Positions 55,601-63,220 of a stretch of DNA of 64,000 nt are shown piece by piece. The position numbers and the translations under genes are program-made. Numbering within the stretch: position 1 is the stretch's first letter; every line of letters begins with the position of its first letter. Below the pieces are notes generated by a model. The model was not told the origin of the DNA. It saw only the letters and a list, made by a program, of their open reading frames with translations, and made no database searches. Source of the stretch: Chloroflexota bacterium (GTDB taxonomy: Bacteria > Chloroflexota > Limnocylindria > P2-11E); the NCBI GenBank assembly GCA_005889405.1, contig VBFY01000060.1, forward strand, positions 1 to 64,000. Direction: 5' to 3'.

Positions 55601-56419
55601 TCGCAGAGCACGACCTGCGCGCTGAGCCCGGCGACGTTGGCCGCGGGTGCGAGCTGCACGATCAGCGTCAGGTTCGCGCCGACCGCGGCCGGGGCTCGCA
55701 GCGCGAGCCTGCAGATCGCCGACGACGCGTCGGGGAGCCCGCACTCGGTCGCCCTGTCGGGGACGGGCACCACGACAGCGATCGCGTTCGACAAGAGCCT
55801 CGGAACGAAGAGCGAGAACGCGAACAGCGCGAGCATGACCTTGACCACGAGTGGGACGGCCGTGGCGGGCGCGAGAGTCTTCGTGTTCGTGTCGTGGACG
55901 CACTCGACACGGACGCTGACGTCGGTCAGCGGCGGCGGACTGACCTGGACGGTCGACCGTCAACAGAAAGCCGCCGGCAACAACGCGCGCGTCGCGATCG
56001 CGTCCGCGGCCGCGCCGACGGGCCTGGCCTCGGGCGTGGTCCTGACAGCGACCTTCTCCGGTCCGGTGACGCACGGTCTGATCGCGGCGACCTCATTCAC
56101 CGGTATCGCGACGAGCGCGCCCGTGGATGCGACGGCGGGCGCCACCGGAACCGGGACAGCGTGGACCGCTTCGGCCACGACGACGAACGCGAACGACCTC
56201 GTGCTCGGCTTCTCGACGATCGATGCGAACGCGACGAGCACTGCGACCGCGCCGAACACGGAGATCCACGACTTCGGCAACGCGAGCTATTACGGATGGG
56301 CGACCAGCGTCTATCGGATCGAAACGACGACGGGCGCCAAGACCACCAGCGGCACGTGGAGCACCTCGAGCGGCTCGACCGGAAACGTCACTATCGCCGT
56401 CGCCTACAAAGCCGGCTAG
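49622..56419 (+). CDS. Giant secreted protein: DMF-amidase-like domain, SGNH hydrolase and nine ASH repeats
   Basis: A 2265-aa exported protein starting four bases after the IPT protein. Signal peptide about 1-38. Residues 40-505 are homologous to the C-terminal domain of the preceding protein (NGYGSKISVNHGDSIDLYV; SIGHDEYWSRGMRDNV). Then one ASH/HYDIN-type repeat (506-617), a discoidin-like module plus SGNH hydrolase (618-963) with FFGDSIAMDA, GTNDANG and DDLHPT, two ASH repeats, a lectin-like domain (1183-1398), six more ASH repeats, and a second copy of that domain at the end. Each ASH unit has two Cys (NDCP, TCTI). Likely surface-bound; the SGNH part could deacylate polysaccharide. Confidence 0.87.
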   Translation: MTRMPTRRNMSAARDLGLVVVLVAASLLFGATGSRPAAAATQNAIQIENAKPGTSSWNDFSAIATQDAINGYGSKISVNHGDSIDLYVTTTAANFTIDIFRTGWYGGVGARLVASLGSFTGVHQAIPAPDAVTGMVAATSWTKTTTLAIPSDWVTGVYLAKLTASNGNKSFILFVVRNDGGTEPIMFQTSVTTAQAYNVWGGTSLYTNEGNKAVYPYAAATKVSFDRPFDPRDGDGAGQYFAFEYPFVRWAESQGYDLTYITNIDTHTNVNPLTNHRLFMSIGHDEYWSRGMRDNVSNAIAHGVNAAFFSANSMYWQIRLESNSAGTANRVEVGYKDSSQFNTPPGPDPMYGVNNAIVTSRWRDAPVSQPENAVIGVMYQDQVQRNYDYVVQNAGNWIYAGTGFAEGTHVPGIVGYEYDKVWSNGFSPPGLTVLSNSPVVGCCEGSGNSFSNSTLYTAASGAQVFASGTIQWSWGLDGFTANFVNAGIQKTTANILAAFSAGTTTAPAVSLAPTGLVFGSQLVGTTSGTQSVTLTNSGNAPLTISSVAVTGANAGDYTQTNTCPLTPSTVAAGGTCQIAVKFTPGATGTRTASVTIGDDAGGSPHGVTLSGTGSPRSATAMPLISRGVPAFASSQIYPASNANDGDYSSYWNGSIPSSLSYDLSSVSVAQRGKVIVAWYNDPQTSSYDHGIVGDLAYNIPRDYTIQANAAPGGGAAPASSWVTLVTVTGNGYHSREHLVDLTGYNWIRISVTASDGSSGNTNAVLNLDVHDASLGVGDSSIFFGDSIAMDALHHEPINGTGNYSQLVSAARPGFYPAYEDGGTGGIGSLDGATHIGAWLNAFPGRYVGIALGTNDANGCGDTTAFYNNYVAMVQAVLGAGKVPIVPTIPWARTANIQNCGPAFNAKIQALYTAFPQLDKGPDLWAYYQANQGLISSDDLHPTTAGYAAYRQQWVNSMLATYYGGGGPAPAVTLTPASLAFASQVVGSTSTSQTSTLKNTGTASLTITSVGLTGANPGDFTQANDCPASLAANATCTITVAFRPTATGSRSASVAITDNAVGSPHNVTLTGTGTASSVTLTPASLAFGSLAIGSTSAPQTSTLQNTGTAPLTVSGIALTGTNPGDFTQANDCPASLAVSATCTITVSFKPTATGSRSANVSVTDSAPGSPHAVALSGTGTTSGGASIAFDKSLGARTDNAAGTTMALTTNAAAVTGSRVFAFVVWNDAARTLTSVTGGALTWTVDVQSRDDNNDHVAIASADAPLGLASGTVLTATFSGSVTHGLIAGASFTGVSAGAFLDATGNRVQGAVTAWNATVTTTVPGDLVLAYSVIDANTTSTATTPNVEIHDFGDASYYGWSTSTYRLAASAGATTVNGTWASASGAVGTVTVAAAYKPAGGGTPTPAVTLSPTSLVFGAQAVGTTSASQSVTLTNSGTGPVTITSITVAGTNAADFGRTTTCPLSPTTLAAGASCTIGATFAPAAAGARAASIQVADNATGSPHTVALSGTGTAPAVTLTPTNLVFGSQLVGTTSASQSSTLRNSGTASLTIASITVVGANAGEFGQTNDCPVSLAANATCTITVTFSPSATGSRAATVQISDNAVGSPHALTLSGTGATPVPAVTLSPTSLAFGSQLVGTTSASQSSTLKNTGTGPMTITSIGLTGANAGDFGQSNSCPGSLAANATCTITVTFSPTVSGGRAASVSIADDAPGTPHTIPLSGNGTTPAPAVMLTPTSLTFASQLVGSTSASQSSMVKNTGTDVLTITSIGTTGTNAADFGQTNDCPATLAVNGTCTISVTFSPTAGGSRVATVSIVDNAASSPDSVTLGGTGVTPAPAVTLTPASVGFGSVRVGTTSASQLSTLKDTGTAPLTITGITMVGANAGDFAQTNDCPGTLAVNATCTITVTFSPTATGVRAANAQITDDAGGSPQSIALSGTGTAPAVTLSPTTVNFGSQRVGTTSAAQTVNVMNTGTAALSIASIGLAGTNAGDFSQSTTCALSPATLAAGASCTISVRFAPTAAGARSASLQIADDASGSPHSVALSGTGTTTAIAFDKSLGTKSENANSASMTLTTSGTAVAGARVFVFVSWTHSTRTLTSVSGGGLTWTVDRQQKAAGNNARVAIASAAAPTGLASGVVLTATFSGPVTHGLIAATSFTGIATSAPVDATAGATGTGTAWTASATTTNANDLVLGFSTIDANATSTATAPNTEIHDFGNASYYGWATSVYRIETTTGAKTTSGTWSTSSGSTGNVTIAVAYKAG
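53833..55770 (+). repeat. Six tandem ASH-type (choice-of-anchor D-like) repeats
   Basis: Units of about 320 bp encode AVTLSPTSLVFGSQLVGTTS..., LTNSGTGPVTITSI, a Cys-containing NDCP...TCTITVTF strand and GSPHTVALSGTGT. Three further units of the same family lie at about 51138-51470 and 52525-53160 in the same gene. Confidence 0.85.
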
Positions 56420-56685
56420 CGCTCCGCTCTTCGCGCGTTCCGTGCGACCCACGGGGTCGCTGCGCAACATGACAGATCGATCGATGCGCAGTGCCGGTTC
56501 CGGCTATGGTGTGCCAGCCGATGTATGAGTGCTGCTTCGCGGTGCGCACATGACTTGGAACATCGCACCCAACCTCTGTAGTTGACGTATCTCACTGAGT
56601 ACCGCGGTTTAGTACCACGGTACCCACCGCGCGCAGATGGGTCCGTGGCGTAGCGTTGCGCCTGCCTGTGCGTTCAGCCGTCCGA
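56420..56685 (+). other. Intergenic region before the GH39-like gene
   Basis: It contains TTGACG (56582-56587), a possible -35, and a 13-bp-period direct repeat AGTACCGCGG (56598-56607)/AGTACCACGG (56611-56620), which could be an operator or overlap the promoter. No convincing -10 at 16-18 bp is seen and no gene is apparent. No TCTCAA site occurs here, so this gene may be controlled differently. Confidence 0.35.
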
Positions 56686-59600
56686 ATGCTCGAAGAACGA
56701 CCGCGCTCGCACGGCCGCGGTCTCCCCATCGCTGTCGCAGTCATCACGCTCGTCGCGAGCATCGCGGCGTCCTGGTCGATCACACAGCCCGCCGCGGCCG
56801 CGACGACAGCCACGCTGACCGTCGACGCGGCCACCGTCACCGGCACGGTCAACACGACGCTCTCAACGCAGATCGTGTGGCCGACGATCCCGGGGACGCC
56901 CAATGCACAGACTCGGTTGAACACGCTCGCGCCGCAGATGGTCCGCATCCACGCCGGAACCGACGGCGGCTTCGGCAACGTCGTGCTCCCGTTCAACGTG
57001 GCGGGAAAGGTCCTCGAGGGCGGCGGGACGAAGCAGCCGTGGGACTTCGCGGTGATGGACTCGATGGTCAACAGCGTGAGGGCCGCCGGGACCGTCCCGG
57101 TGATGAACGTCCGGTACGCACCCGATCCGATGTACACCTGCACCGGAAACTTCGGCGACCCCGGAACGCTCATCGACCAGACGTACGGCGTCTTCTCCGA
57201 CTACATGGCCAACCTCGTCCGCTACTACAACGTCGGCAGCTTCGCGATGCCGCAGGGCGGGACGAAGACGAATCCGGCGGGTACGGCGAACAGGATCACC
57301 TGGTGGGAGATCTGGAACGAGCCGGACTACCCGTGGGAGAACCCTTGCACCGGCGATGGCACGCACCCGATCCTGAATCCATCGCAATACGTGGCTCTCT
57401 GGAACGCGACGGCGACGAAGATGAAGGCGGTCGATCCGACCATCAAGCTTGTCGGTCCGGCACCGAGCAACCACCCATCGCTCGAGGCCGGCAATTACCC
57501 GGTCGACTACGTGCCGCTGCTCCTGAGCACCGCGACCATCAAGCCCGACGCCGTCAGCTTCCACGGCTACGGCGGCTGGGACAACACACAGGGTGACCGG
57601 CTGCTCTTCGACGGCAGCGGTGGCGGTGGCATCAAGGCCGACGTCGACGGGCTCGCCAACATCAAGTCGTTGGTCGCGCAGTACGCGCCCGGCACGCCGG
57701 TCTGGCTAACCGAGACGAACGTCAGCGCCGACCCCGGCCTCGATCCCGCGCAGCGAGCCTGGAACCAGTTCAGCGCGGCGTGGGGCGCGTCGTTGTTCAG
57801 AGCGATGGTCGTCGGCGGGCTCTCGATGATCCATCAGTTCCAATTCCTCGAGAGCAAGCAGCTCGGTCTCATCGACCCGACCGCCGGGACTCCGCTGCTC
57901 CCCTACTGGCGCGACTACTACCTATCGCGCTACTTCCCGGTGGGCAGCCCGATCCTGCTGTCGACGCCGAGCGCCGGCGCGCCTGAGGTCGAGATGCTCG
58001 CGGCGCGTCAGCCCGGCGGCAGCAACGTGCGCGTCCTCGTCATCGATCGCCAGGTCGGGACGACGAAGGCCATCGGCCTTCCCGTGACCGTGACGCTCAA
58101 CCTTCAGAACATGGCCGGCCTTCAGTCGGTCACGATGCGGATGCTCGACGCGACGACGCTCGCGACCCTCGCGACCGGCCCCGCGCTCGTGACAATGCCG
58201 GCATCTTCCACGCAGACGATCGCGTTCACGGGATACGGCGCCGCGCTCCTCGAATTCAGCTCGTCGTCACCTCCGCCCTCAGGCGCCCCGACGCCAACGC
58301 CGACTCCGACCGCGACTCCCGCGCCGATTGTCTCGTCCGTCGCCCCGAACGGCGGGTCGATCGCGGGCGGTACGTCGGTGACCCTGCAGGGAGCGAACTT
58401 CCAAGCCGGTGCGACGGTCTCCTTCGGCGGCTCTGCGCTCAGCGTGGGGACGATCACAGCCACGACGATCACCGGTACGACCACCGCGCATAGCGTGGGG
58501 GCGGTCACGGTGACCGTGACGAATCCGGGTGGGCAAAGCGGCTCGTGCTCTGGATGTTTCACGTACTCCAGCGCGACCGCGTCGCCGTCGCCATCTCCGT
58601 CGCCATCGCCCTCGGCGAGCGGGAGCGCGTCACCGACTCCGTCGTCGAGCGGATCGGCGACGCCAGCTCCGTCCGGCGCGCCGACCCCGACGCCGATCCC
58701 GATACCGTCGGGCGCGCCGACGACGACGATGTTCATGCCTAACCTCACCAAGACCCTCGGCGGCCCCGACGGCTGGGACACGCCCTTCATCGTCCAGAAC
58801 GTCGGTGCGGATCCCGCGGACGTGCTGCTCTCCTTCTATCGCTTCTCCGACGGTGCGCTGATCTCCGAGCAGTTCGTGCCCGCCCTTGCGCCCGGCACGT
58901 CGTACGCCGACGTGCCGGTGAATGATGGTGAGCTTCCGTCGGACACGCAGTTCTCGCTCGTCGTGCGTTCGTACGGGTCGCGCGTGGTCACGGTCGTCAA
59001 CCAGGCGCAGGGCAAGGGAGACCGCATGCAGGCGGCGTCCTACGTCGGGACGTCGAGCGGAGCGACGACGGTATACCTGCCGAACGTCACGCGCCGCTTC
59101 TACGGCTATGACACGCCGTTCATCGTGCAGAACCTCGGCAGCGCGACGACCCTCGTCACAGCGTCCTTCACGAGCTTCGATGGGCTGCAGCACCGCAGCG
59201 TCGTCCTGGTGGTGCAGCCGGGTAGGTCCGGCGTGGTTGATCCGGACTACACCGCCGGCCTTGTCGATGGCACGCAGTACTCGGTGGTGCTTCACGCGGA
59301 CCAACCCATCGCTGCGATCGTGAATGCGCACAACGAGACGGGCGCACCCGTCGCGTATACGACCGGCGGCGTCACGACCGGCGGGCGCGTGCTGTTCGCG
59401 CCCTACGCCGCGAAGAGCGATAGCGATGCCGGGCTGAGCTCGCCGATCGTCGTGCAGAACCTGTCCGATTCGCCCCTGGACGCGCTCCTTGAATTCACGC
59501 AGCTGGGCGGCGGAAGCCAGCAGACCTTCACACTCAGCGGGATCGGCGTCGGCGGCTCGAAGGTGTTCGATCCGCGCTTCACGCTCGGGACGACCAGTCC

Positions 59601-60075
59601 GTGCCACGGCGCCTCGGCCACGTGCCTCGGCGCGGGTGAGTACTCGGTGCGCATCGTGGCCACCGGAACCGCCGCGGCCATCGTGATCCCGACCAGCAGC
59701 GTGACCGCGGACGCGTACGCCGCGTCCGCCGCTCCCGCGACGCGGGCCTTCCTACCGAACGTGACGCGCACGCTCGGCGGTCCGGACGGGTGGACGACGC
59801 CGATCGTCCTGCAAGCGGGCACCGGCGTCTCGACGACCGCGACCCTCCGCTGGTACCGCTTCACCAATGGCGCCCTCGCGCGCACGCAGGTGCTCACGGT
59901 GCCCGCCGGTGGAGCGCTGTGGATCGATCCCCGCACCGTGACCGGGCTACAGGACGACGCTCAGTACTCCGTCGTCGTCGATGGCAGCGCCGGGGCGACG
60001 ATCACCGCGATCGTCTACGAGCACTTCTTCGGTGGCGGCGACGGCGTGATGATCTATTCGGGGTTGCCCGAGTAG
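56686..60075 (+). CDS. Secreted GH39-like glycosidase with IPT domain and four C-terminal beta repeats
   Basis: A 1129-aa exported enzyme. ATG 56686 gives a normal signal peptide (GLPIAVAVITLVASIAAS, ending QPAAAAT); GTG 56668 and TTG 56656 are alternatives. The barrel has WWEIWNEPDYPW (acid/base Glu, about 212) and PVWLTETNVS (nucleophile, about 343), and aligns along its length with the lipoprotein at 19602. Next come a Pro/Thr linker, one IPT repeat with the same CxxC end (SGSCSGCFTY), a Ser/Pro linker, and four units of about 115 aa with the motif PNVTR...GWDTPFIVQN. Those units look like a wall- or glycan-binding module. Substrate unknown; a role in trimming the local EPS is inferred. 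Confidence 0.85.
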   Translation: MLEERPRSHGRGLPIAVAVITLVASIAASWSITQPAAAATTATLTVDAATVTGTVNTTLSTQIVWPTIPGTPNAQTRLNTLAPQMVRIHAGTDGGFGNVVLPFNVAGKVLEGGGTKQPWDFAVMDSMVNSVRAAGTVPVMNVRYAPDPMYTCTGNFGDPGTLIDQTYGVFSDYMANLVRYYNVGSFAMPQGGTKTNPAGTANRITWWEIWNEPDYPWENPCTGDGTHPILNPSQYVALWNATATKMKAVDPTIKLVGPAPSNHPSLEAGNYPVDYVPLLLSTATIKPDAVSFHGYGGWDNTQGDRLLFDGSGGGGIKADVDGLANIKSLVAQYAPGTPVWLTETNVSADPGLDPAQRAWNQFSAAWGASLFRAMVVGGLSMIHQFQFLESKQLGLIDPTAGTPLLPYWRDYYLSRYFPVGSPILLSTPSAGAPEVEMLAARQPGGSNVRVLVIDRQVGTTKAIGLPVTVTLNLQNMAGLQSVTMRMLDATTLATLATGPALVTMPASSTQTIAFTGYGAALLEFSSSSPPPSGAPTPTPTPTATPAPIVSSVAPNGGSIAGGTSVTLQGANFQAGATVSFGGSALSVGTITATTITGTTTAHSVGAVTVTVTNPGGQSGSCSGCFTYSSATASPSPSPSPSPSASGSASPTPSSSGSATPAPSGAPTPTPIPIPSGAPTTTMFMPNLTKTLGGPDGWDTPFIVQNVGADPADVLLSFYRFSDGALISEQFVPALAPGTSYADVPVNDGELPSDTQFSLVVRSYGSRVVTVVNQAQGKGDRMQAASYVGTSSGATTVYLPNVTRRFYGYDTPFIVQNLGSATTLVTASFTSFDGLQHRSVVLVVQPGRSGVVDPDYTAGLVDGTQYSVVLHADQPIAAIVNAHNETGAPVAYTTGGVTTGGRVLFAPYAAKSDSDAGLSSPIVVQNLSDSPLDALLEFTQLGGGSQQTFTLSGIGVGGSKVFDPRFTLGTTSPCHGASATCLGAGEYSVRIVATGTAAAIVIPTSSVTADAYAASAAPATRAFLPNVTRTLGGPDGWTTPIVLQAGTGVSTTATLRWYRFTNGALARTQVLTVPAGGALWIDPRTVTGLQDDAQYSVVVDGSAGATITAIVYEHFFGGGDGVMIYSGLPE

Positions 60076-60093
60076 ATCGGACCGCGCGCGGCG

Positions 60094-61155
60094 CTAGGCG
60101 CCGATGCTCGCGAGCGTCACGAGCTCCGGTCGCCGCGCTCCCTCGATGCGGTACGGCACCCGCGCGCCCCCGGTCCGCAGCGAGCGCATCCCCGCCTCGA
60201 GCACCCTGACAACGCGGGTGCCGGCCTCGCCGCCGCTGAGCGGCAGCGCGTCGCCGTTGATGCAGTCGACGAAGTGCCGCATCTCGAGCTGCAGCGGCTC
60301 GGTCTCGGGGATGCGCGGGCTGTGAACGTCACCGGCGCGATAGCTGCGTCGCAGCTCTTCGATGGAGATGGCCTCGACCCCGCGGTCGTACACCTTCACG
60401 CGTTCGGCGGGCAGCGTGTCGTCGTACACGGCCATCTTGCGAGAGCCGACGACCACGGTGCGGCGCAGCTTGCTCGGCGCGAGCCACGACAGGTGCGCGT
60501 GGGCGATGGCGCCCGACGGGAAGCCCATGGTGAGGAAAACGACGTCCTCGATGTTCGGCTGGACGTAGGCCTGGCCGACGCACTGCACCCAGATCGGCTC
60601 TTCACCGAGCCAGTAGAGGATGATCGAGACGTCGTGCGGACCGAGGTCCCAGAGCACGTTGAAATCGAACTGGTGGATCCCGAGGTTGACGCGCTGGCTG
60701 TCGACGTAGAACACCTCGCCGAGGACACCGTGACGAAGCAGTCCGCGCACGGTTTCGACCGCCGGGTTGTAGACGAAGGTGTGACCGACCATGAGCGTGC
60801 GTGCCGCGATCTCGCTCGCACGTACGATCGCGTCGGCGTCGGCCACGTTACCGGCGAGAGGCTTTTCGACGAAGACGTGCTTGCCGGCGGCGAACGCTTC
60901 TTCGGCCAGTCTCCGGTGGGTCGAGATCGGAGTCGCGATGCAAACGGCATCGACGGCGTGATCCGACATGAGCGTTCGGTGGTCCTGCGTCGTGCGGACC
61001 GCGGGAAAGCGCTTCGAGACGGTGGCGAGCCGCTTCGGGTCGAGATCGGCGACGGCGACGACCTGCGCTCCAGGGGTCTCCGCGAGGGCCCTGATGATGT
61101 TCGGCCCCCAGTAGCCAGCTCCTATGACGCCCACGCCGATGGTGCGATCCGACAT
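60094..61155 (-). CDS. Gfo/Idh/MocA-family sugar-nucleotide dehydrogenase (WlbA/WbpB-like)
   Basis: A 353-aa NAD-dependent dehydrogenase. Rossmann motif VGVIGAGYWGPNIIRAL, then VCIATPISTHRRLAEEA, the catalytic-type HVFVEKPLAG, and VNLGIHQFDFNVLWDLGPHDVSI with the active-site Asp-x-x-x-His. The FDFNVLWDLGPHD segment is typical of UDP-GlcNAcA 3-dehydrogenase-like enzymes that supply the keto-sugar for a DegT aminotransferase. ATG 61155 is preferred because GGAG lies upstream; ATGs at 61164 and 61170 are in frame. A TCTCAA-repeat promoter precedes it. Its stop is 18 bp from the convergent GH39-like gene. Confidence 0.88.
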   Translation of the reverse strand: MSDRTIGVGVIGAGYWGPNIIRALAETPGAQVVAVADLDPKRLATVSKRFPAVRTTQDHRTLMSDHAVDAVCIATPISTHRRLAEEAFAAGKHVFVEKPLAGNVADADAIVRASEIAARTLMVGHTFVYNPAVETVRGLLRHGVLGEVFYVDSQRVNLGIHQFDFNVLWDLGPHDVSIILYWLGEEPIWVQCVGQAYVQPNIEDVVFLTMGFPSGAIAHAHLSWLAPSKLRRTVVVGSRKMAVYDDTLPAERVKVYDRGVEAISIEELRRSYRAGDVHSPRIPETEPLQLEMRHFVDCINGDALPLSGGEAGTRVVRVLEAGMRSLRTGGARVPYRIEGARRPELVTLASIGA

Positions 61156-61185
61156 CTTGTCCATCTCCATACCGGGATGCCACCG

Positions 61186-61219
61186 ACGCTACCGTTGGGC
61201 GGTTGAGAATCGATTGAGA
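61186..61219 (-). promoter_or_regulatory. TCTCAA-repeat promoter, site D (Gfo/Idh dehydrogenase)
   Basis: On the minus strand TCTCAA lies at 61219-61214 and 61208-61203, an 11-bp period. After 11 bp comes TAGCGT (61191-61186), then CGG, identical to site C. Initiation near 61179 gives a short leader for the dehydrogenase. The site also sits only six bases from the ATG of the divergent GGDEF-like gene, so binding could affect that gene too. Confidence 0.6.
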
Positions 61220-61225
61220 CCGACC

Positions 61226-62098
61226 ATGCAAGAACGCGAGCGGACGAATGCGGCGAAGCGCCACAGCATCTACCGCGATATCGCCGCGCCCGCCGCCGGG
61301 CCCGCGCTCGCCTTCGGCGTGACGCTCGTCCGCCTCGCCAGCGGCCGCGAGGTCTCGGACGCGGTGATCACGCCGCTGCTCTTCGCCGCGGTCGTGATCG
61401 GGGCCGCTCTCAGCGGGCGCTGGCCGGCCCTCGCGACGGCCGCTCTCGCGACGTTCGGCCTCGTGCTCGGCTCGAGCGAGACCGATCCACTCAGGACCGG
61501 GCTCGCGGTGGCGGCCCTCGTCGCGATCGCGCTGGTGACCGGCGAGCTGCGGGATCGCGCGGAACGCGCGGAGGGCGCCGTCGAGGTGGCCCACCAGCGG
61601 CTGCAGCGCGTCGCCCTCCGCGACGCCCTCACCGGGCTGCTGGACCGGCGTGGCTTCGAGTTCGCGATGGGCGTGGAGATCGCCCGCGAGAGACGTCGAG
61701 GTGGAACGTTCGCGCTACTTCTGCTGGACCTGAGTGGCGTGAAGACCGCGAACGAGCGGTTCGGTGCGTCCGTCGGCGACACGCTCATCCAGGTGCTGGC
61801 CGACGCGATCGAGCAGCGCATCCGCCAGTCGGACATTCCCGCGCGCGTGGCGGACCATCAGTTCGCGGTGATCCTCCCCGACACGAACGCCCGTGGCGCC
61901 GAGGTCATCGCGGGGCAGATCCTCGGCAGCTTCAAGGACGAGCTCGCTGGCGTCGCGCCGAGCGGCCTCGTCGCGCGCGGATCGTTCGCCTTCTCGCTCT
62001 TCCCCGCGGACGGGCGGAACGCCGATGAGCTGCTGAACGGGGCTACGCGGCGACTCGAAGCGGCGCCATCAGGCGGGACGATCCCGGACGGAGCCTGA
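61226..62098 (+). CDS. Membrane protein with degenerate GGDEF domain
   Basis: A 290-aa protein with about three or four hydrophobic helices (residues 20-110) and a GGDEF-fold domain (about 135-275). The fold marks LRDALTGLLDRRGFEFAMG and LLLLDLSGVKTANERFG are clear, but the catalytic GGDEF signature reads ADHQF (RVADHQFAVILPD), so cyclic-di-GMP synthesis is not expected. It may bind a nucleotide or act as a signalling scaffold for EPS control. ATG 61226 is used; longer frames upstream overlap the divergent gene. Its TGA abuts the convergent gene's stop (TGATCA). Confidence 0.85.
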   Translation: MQERERTNAAKRHSIYRDIAAPAAGPALAFGVTLVRLASGREVSDAVITPLLFAAVVIGAALSGRWPALATAALATFGLVLGSSETDPLRTGLAVAALVAIALVTGELRDRAERAEGAVEVAHQRLQRVALRDALTGLLDRRGFEFAMGVEIARERRRGGTFALLLLDLSGVKTANERFGASVGDTLIQVLADAIEQRIRQSDIPARVADHQFAVILPDTNARGAEVIAGQILGSFKDELAGVAPSGLVARGSFAFSLFPADGRNADELLNGATRRLEAAPSGGTIPDGA

Positions 62099-63220
62099 TC
62101 ACCGTCGAGCCGCAAGGGCCTCGCGAATGATCGACTGCAGCAGCGGACCCACTGACTTGCTGCCGCCCCGGTTCTCGTCGGTCTGCACGACGTCCGTGTT
62201 GAGCTCGTAGAACTTCACGCCCGACTTCGTCGCCTTGTCGACCTCGGCGAAGGTGCGTGAACCGGCGAGCAGGTGGTGATCGGCGAACTCCTGCTCGTAC
62301 ATGATGTCCTGCGCCTCGCGCGACAGCATGTAGTTGATCCAGAGCTTCGCTGCGTTCGGGTGCGCGGCGTTCTTCGGCACACCCATGTACAGATAGCCGA
62401 GAAGCGCTCCATCGCTCGGCTCCGACCAGCCGATCAGGGTGCCCTTCGCCTTCATCTGGTTCGTGCGCGCGCTGCCGCAGTCGTACACGAGAACGTCGAA
62501 GTCGCCCTTCGCCACGCGATCCTCGTCGCCGCAATTGACGATGCCGCCGATCTGAGGGGCCAACGCGCGGACGTACTGGACTGTGCGCTCCTGTCCCCAG
62601 ACCTCTGGCAATGCGAGACGCTCGAAGAGCGCCGTCGACGACGTCGTCGCGATGCGGCCGCGGTACTGCGGCTTGAGGAGATCCCCCAGGCTCTTCGGCA
62701 CGGACGCGCCGGTCAGCCTGGTGCTGTTGTACGTGATGCCGGGCATCCGTGTCTGGATCTGTATCGCGACACCGCCCGCGGCGATCAGCTTCAGGTTGTC
62801 GAGGCCTTTGACCCAGGCTTGCCAGGGCTCCGATAGAAGCGCACCGGCCCTCGCCATCTCGTTGATCTCGGCCTCGGTCCCGATGACGATGTCCGTCGAG
62901 CTCTTCGCACCACGCCGGAACTCGTCGATCGTGCGCGCCGCCGATTCAGGCAACGCGAGTCCGGTCTTGGAAGTCACGCTCAGCTTCAACCCGTACTGCT
63001 TGTTGAAGCCGTCCGTGAAGCGGCGCATCTCCTGCCCGACGTCAAGGAACCCGGGTGCCCACGACACCGCGAGCTCGAGCTCGGAGCGTGCGCCCGCGAC
63101 GATCTGATTGAACTGCTCGTTCGGTCTCGGCGCCGGCGTCGCCGGGCTGGCGGCCGCGGTGCCACAGGCGGACAGGACCGCGACGCATGCGAGCAGAGCC
63201 ACGCACCGTCGGAGGGTCAA
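62099..63220 (-). CDS. ABC transporter solute-binding lipoprotein (Fe/spermidine-type fold)
   Basis: A 373-aa extracellular binding protein. TTG 63220 has GGGGGAG seven bases upstream and overlaps the neighbour's stop (TTGA). Lipobox VLSACGT follows the signal helix. The body is a type 2 periplasmic-binding fold: LELAVSWAPGFL, STDIVIGTEAEINEMARAGALL, GITYNSTRLTG, PKSLGDLLKPQYRGRIATTSS, FDVLVYDCGSA, and late AAKLWINYMLSREAQDIMY. It resembles ferric-iron/thiamine-type proteins (family 1). No permease or ATPase is in the window. It is coupled to a Cache protein, so it may serve sensing instead of, or as well as, transport. Confidence 0.85.
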   Translation of the reverse strand: MTLRRCVALLACVAVLSACGTAAASPATPAPRPNEQFNQIVAGARSELELAVSWAPGFLDVGQEMRRFTDGFNKQYGLKLSVTSKTGLALPESAARTIDEFRRGAKSSTDIVIGTEAEINEMARAGALLSEPWQAWVKGLDNLKLIAAGGVAIQIQTRMPGITYNSTRLTGASVPKSLGDLLKPQYRGRIATTSSTALFERLALPEVWGQERTVQYVRALAPQIGGIVNCGDEDRVAKGDFDVLVYDCGSARTNQMKAKGTLIGWSEPSDGALLGYLYMGVPKNAAHPNAAKLWINYMLSREAQDIMYEQEFADHHLLAGSRTFAEVDKATKSGVKFYELNTDVVQTDENRGGSKSVGPLLQSIIREALAARR

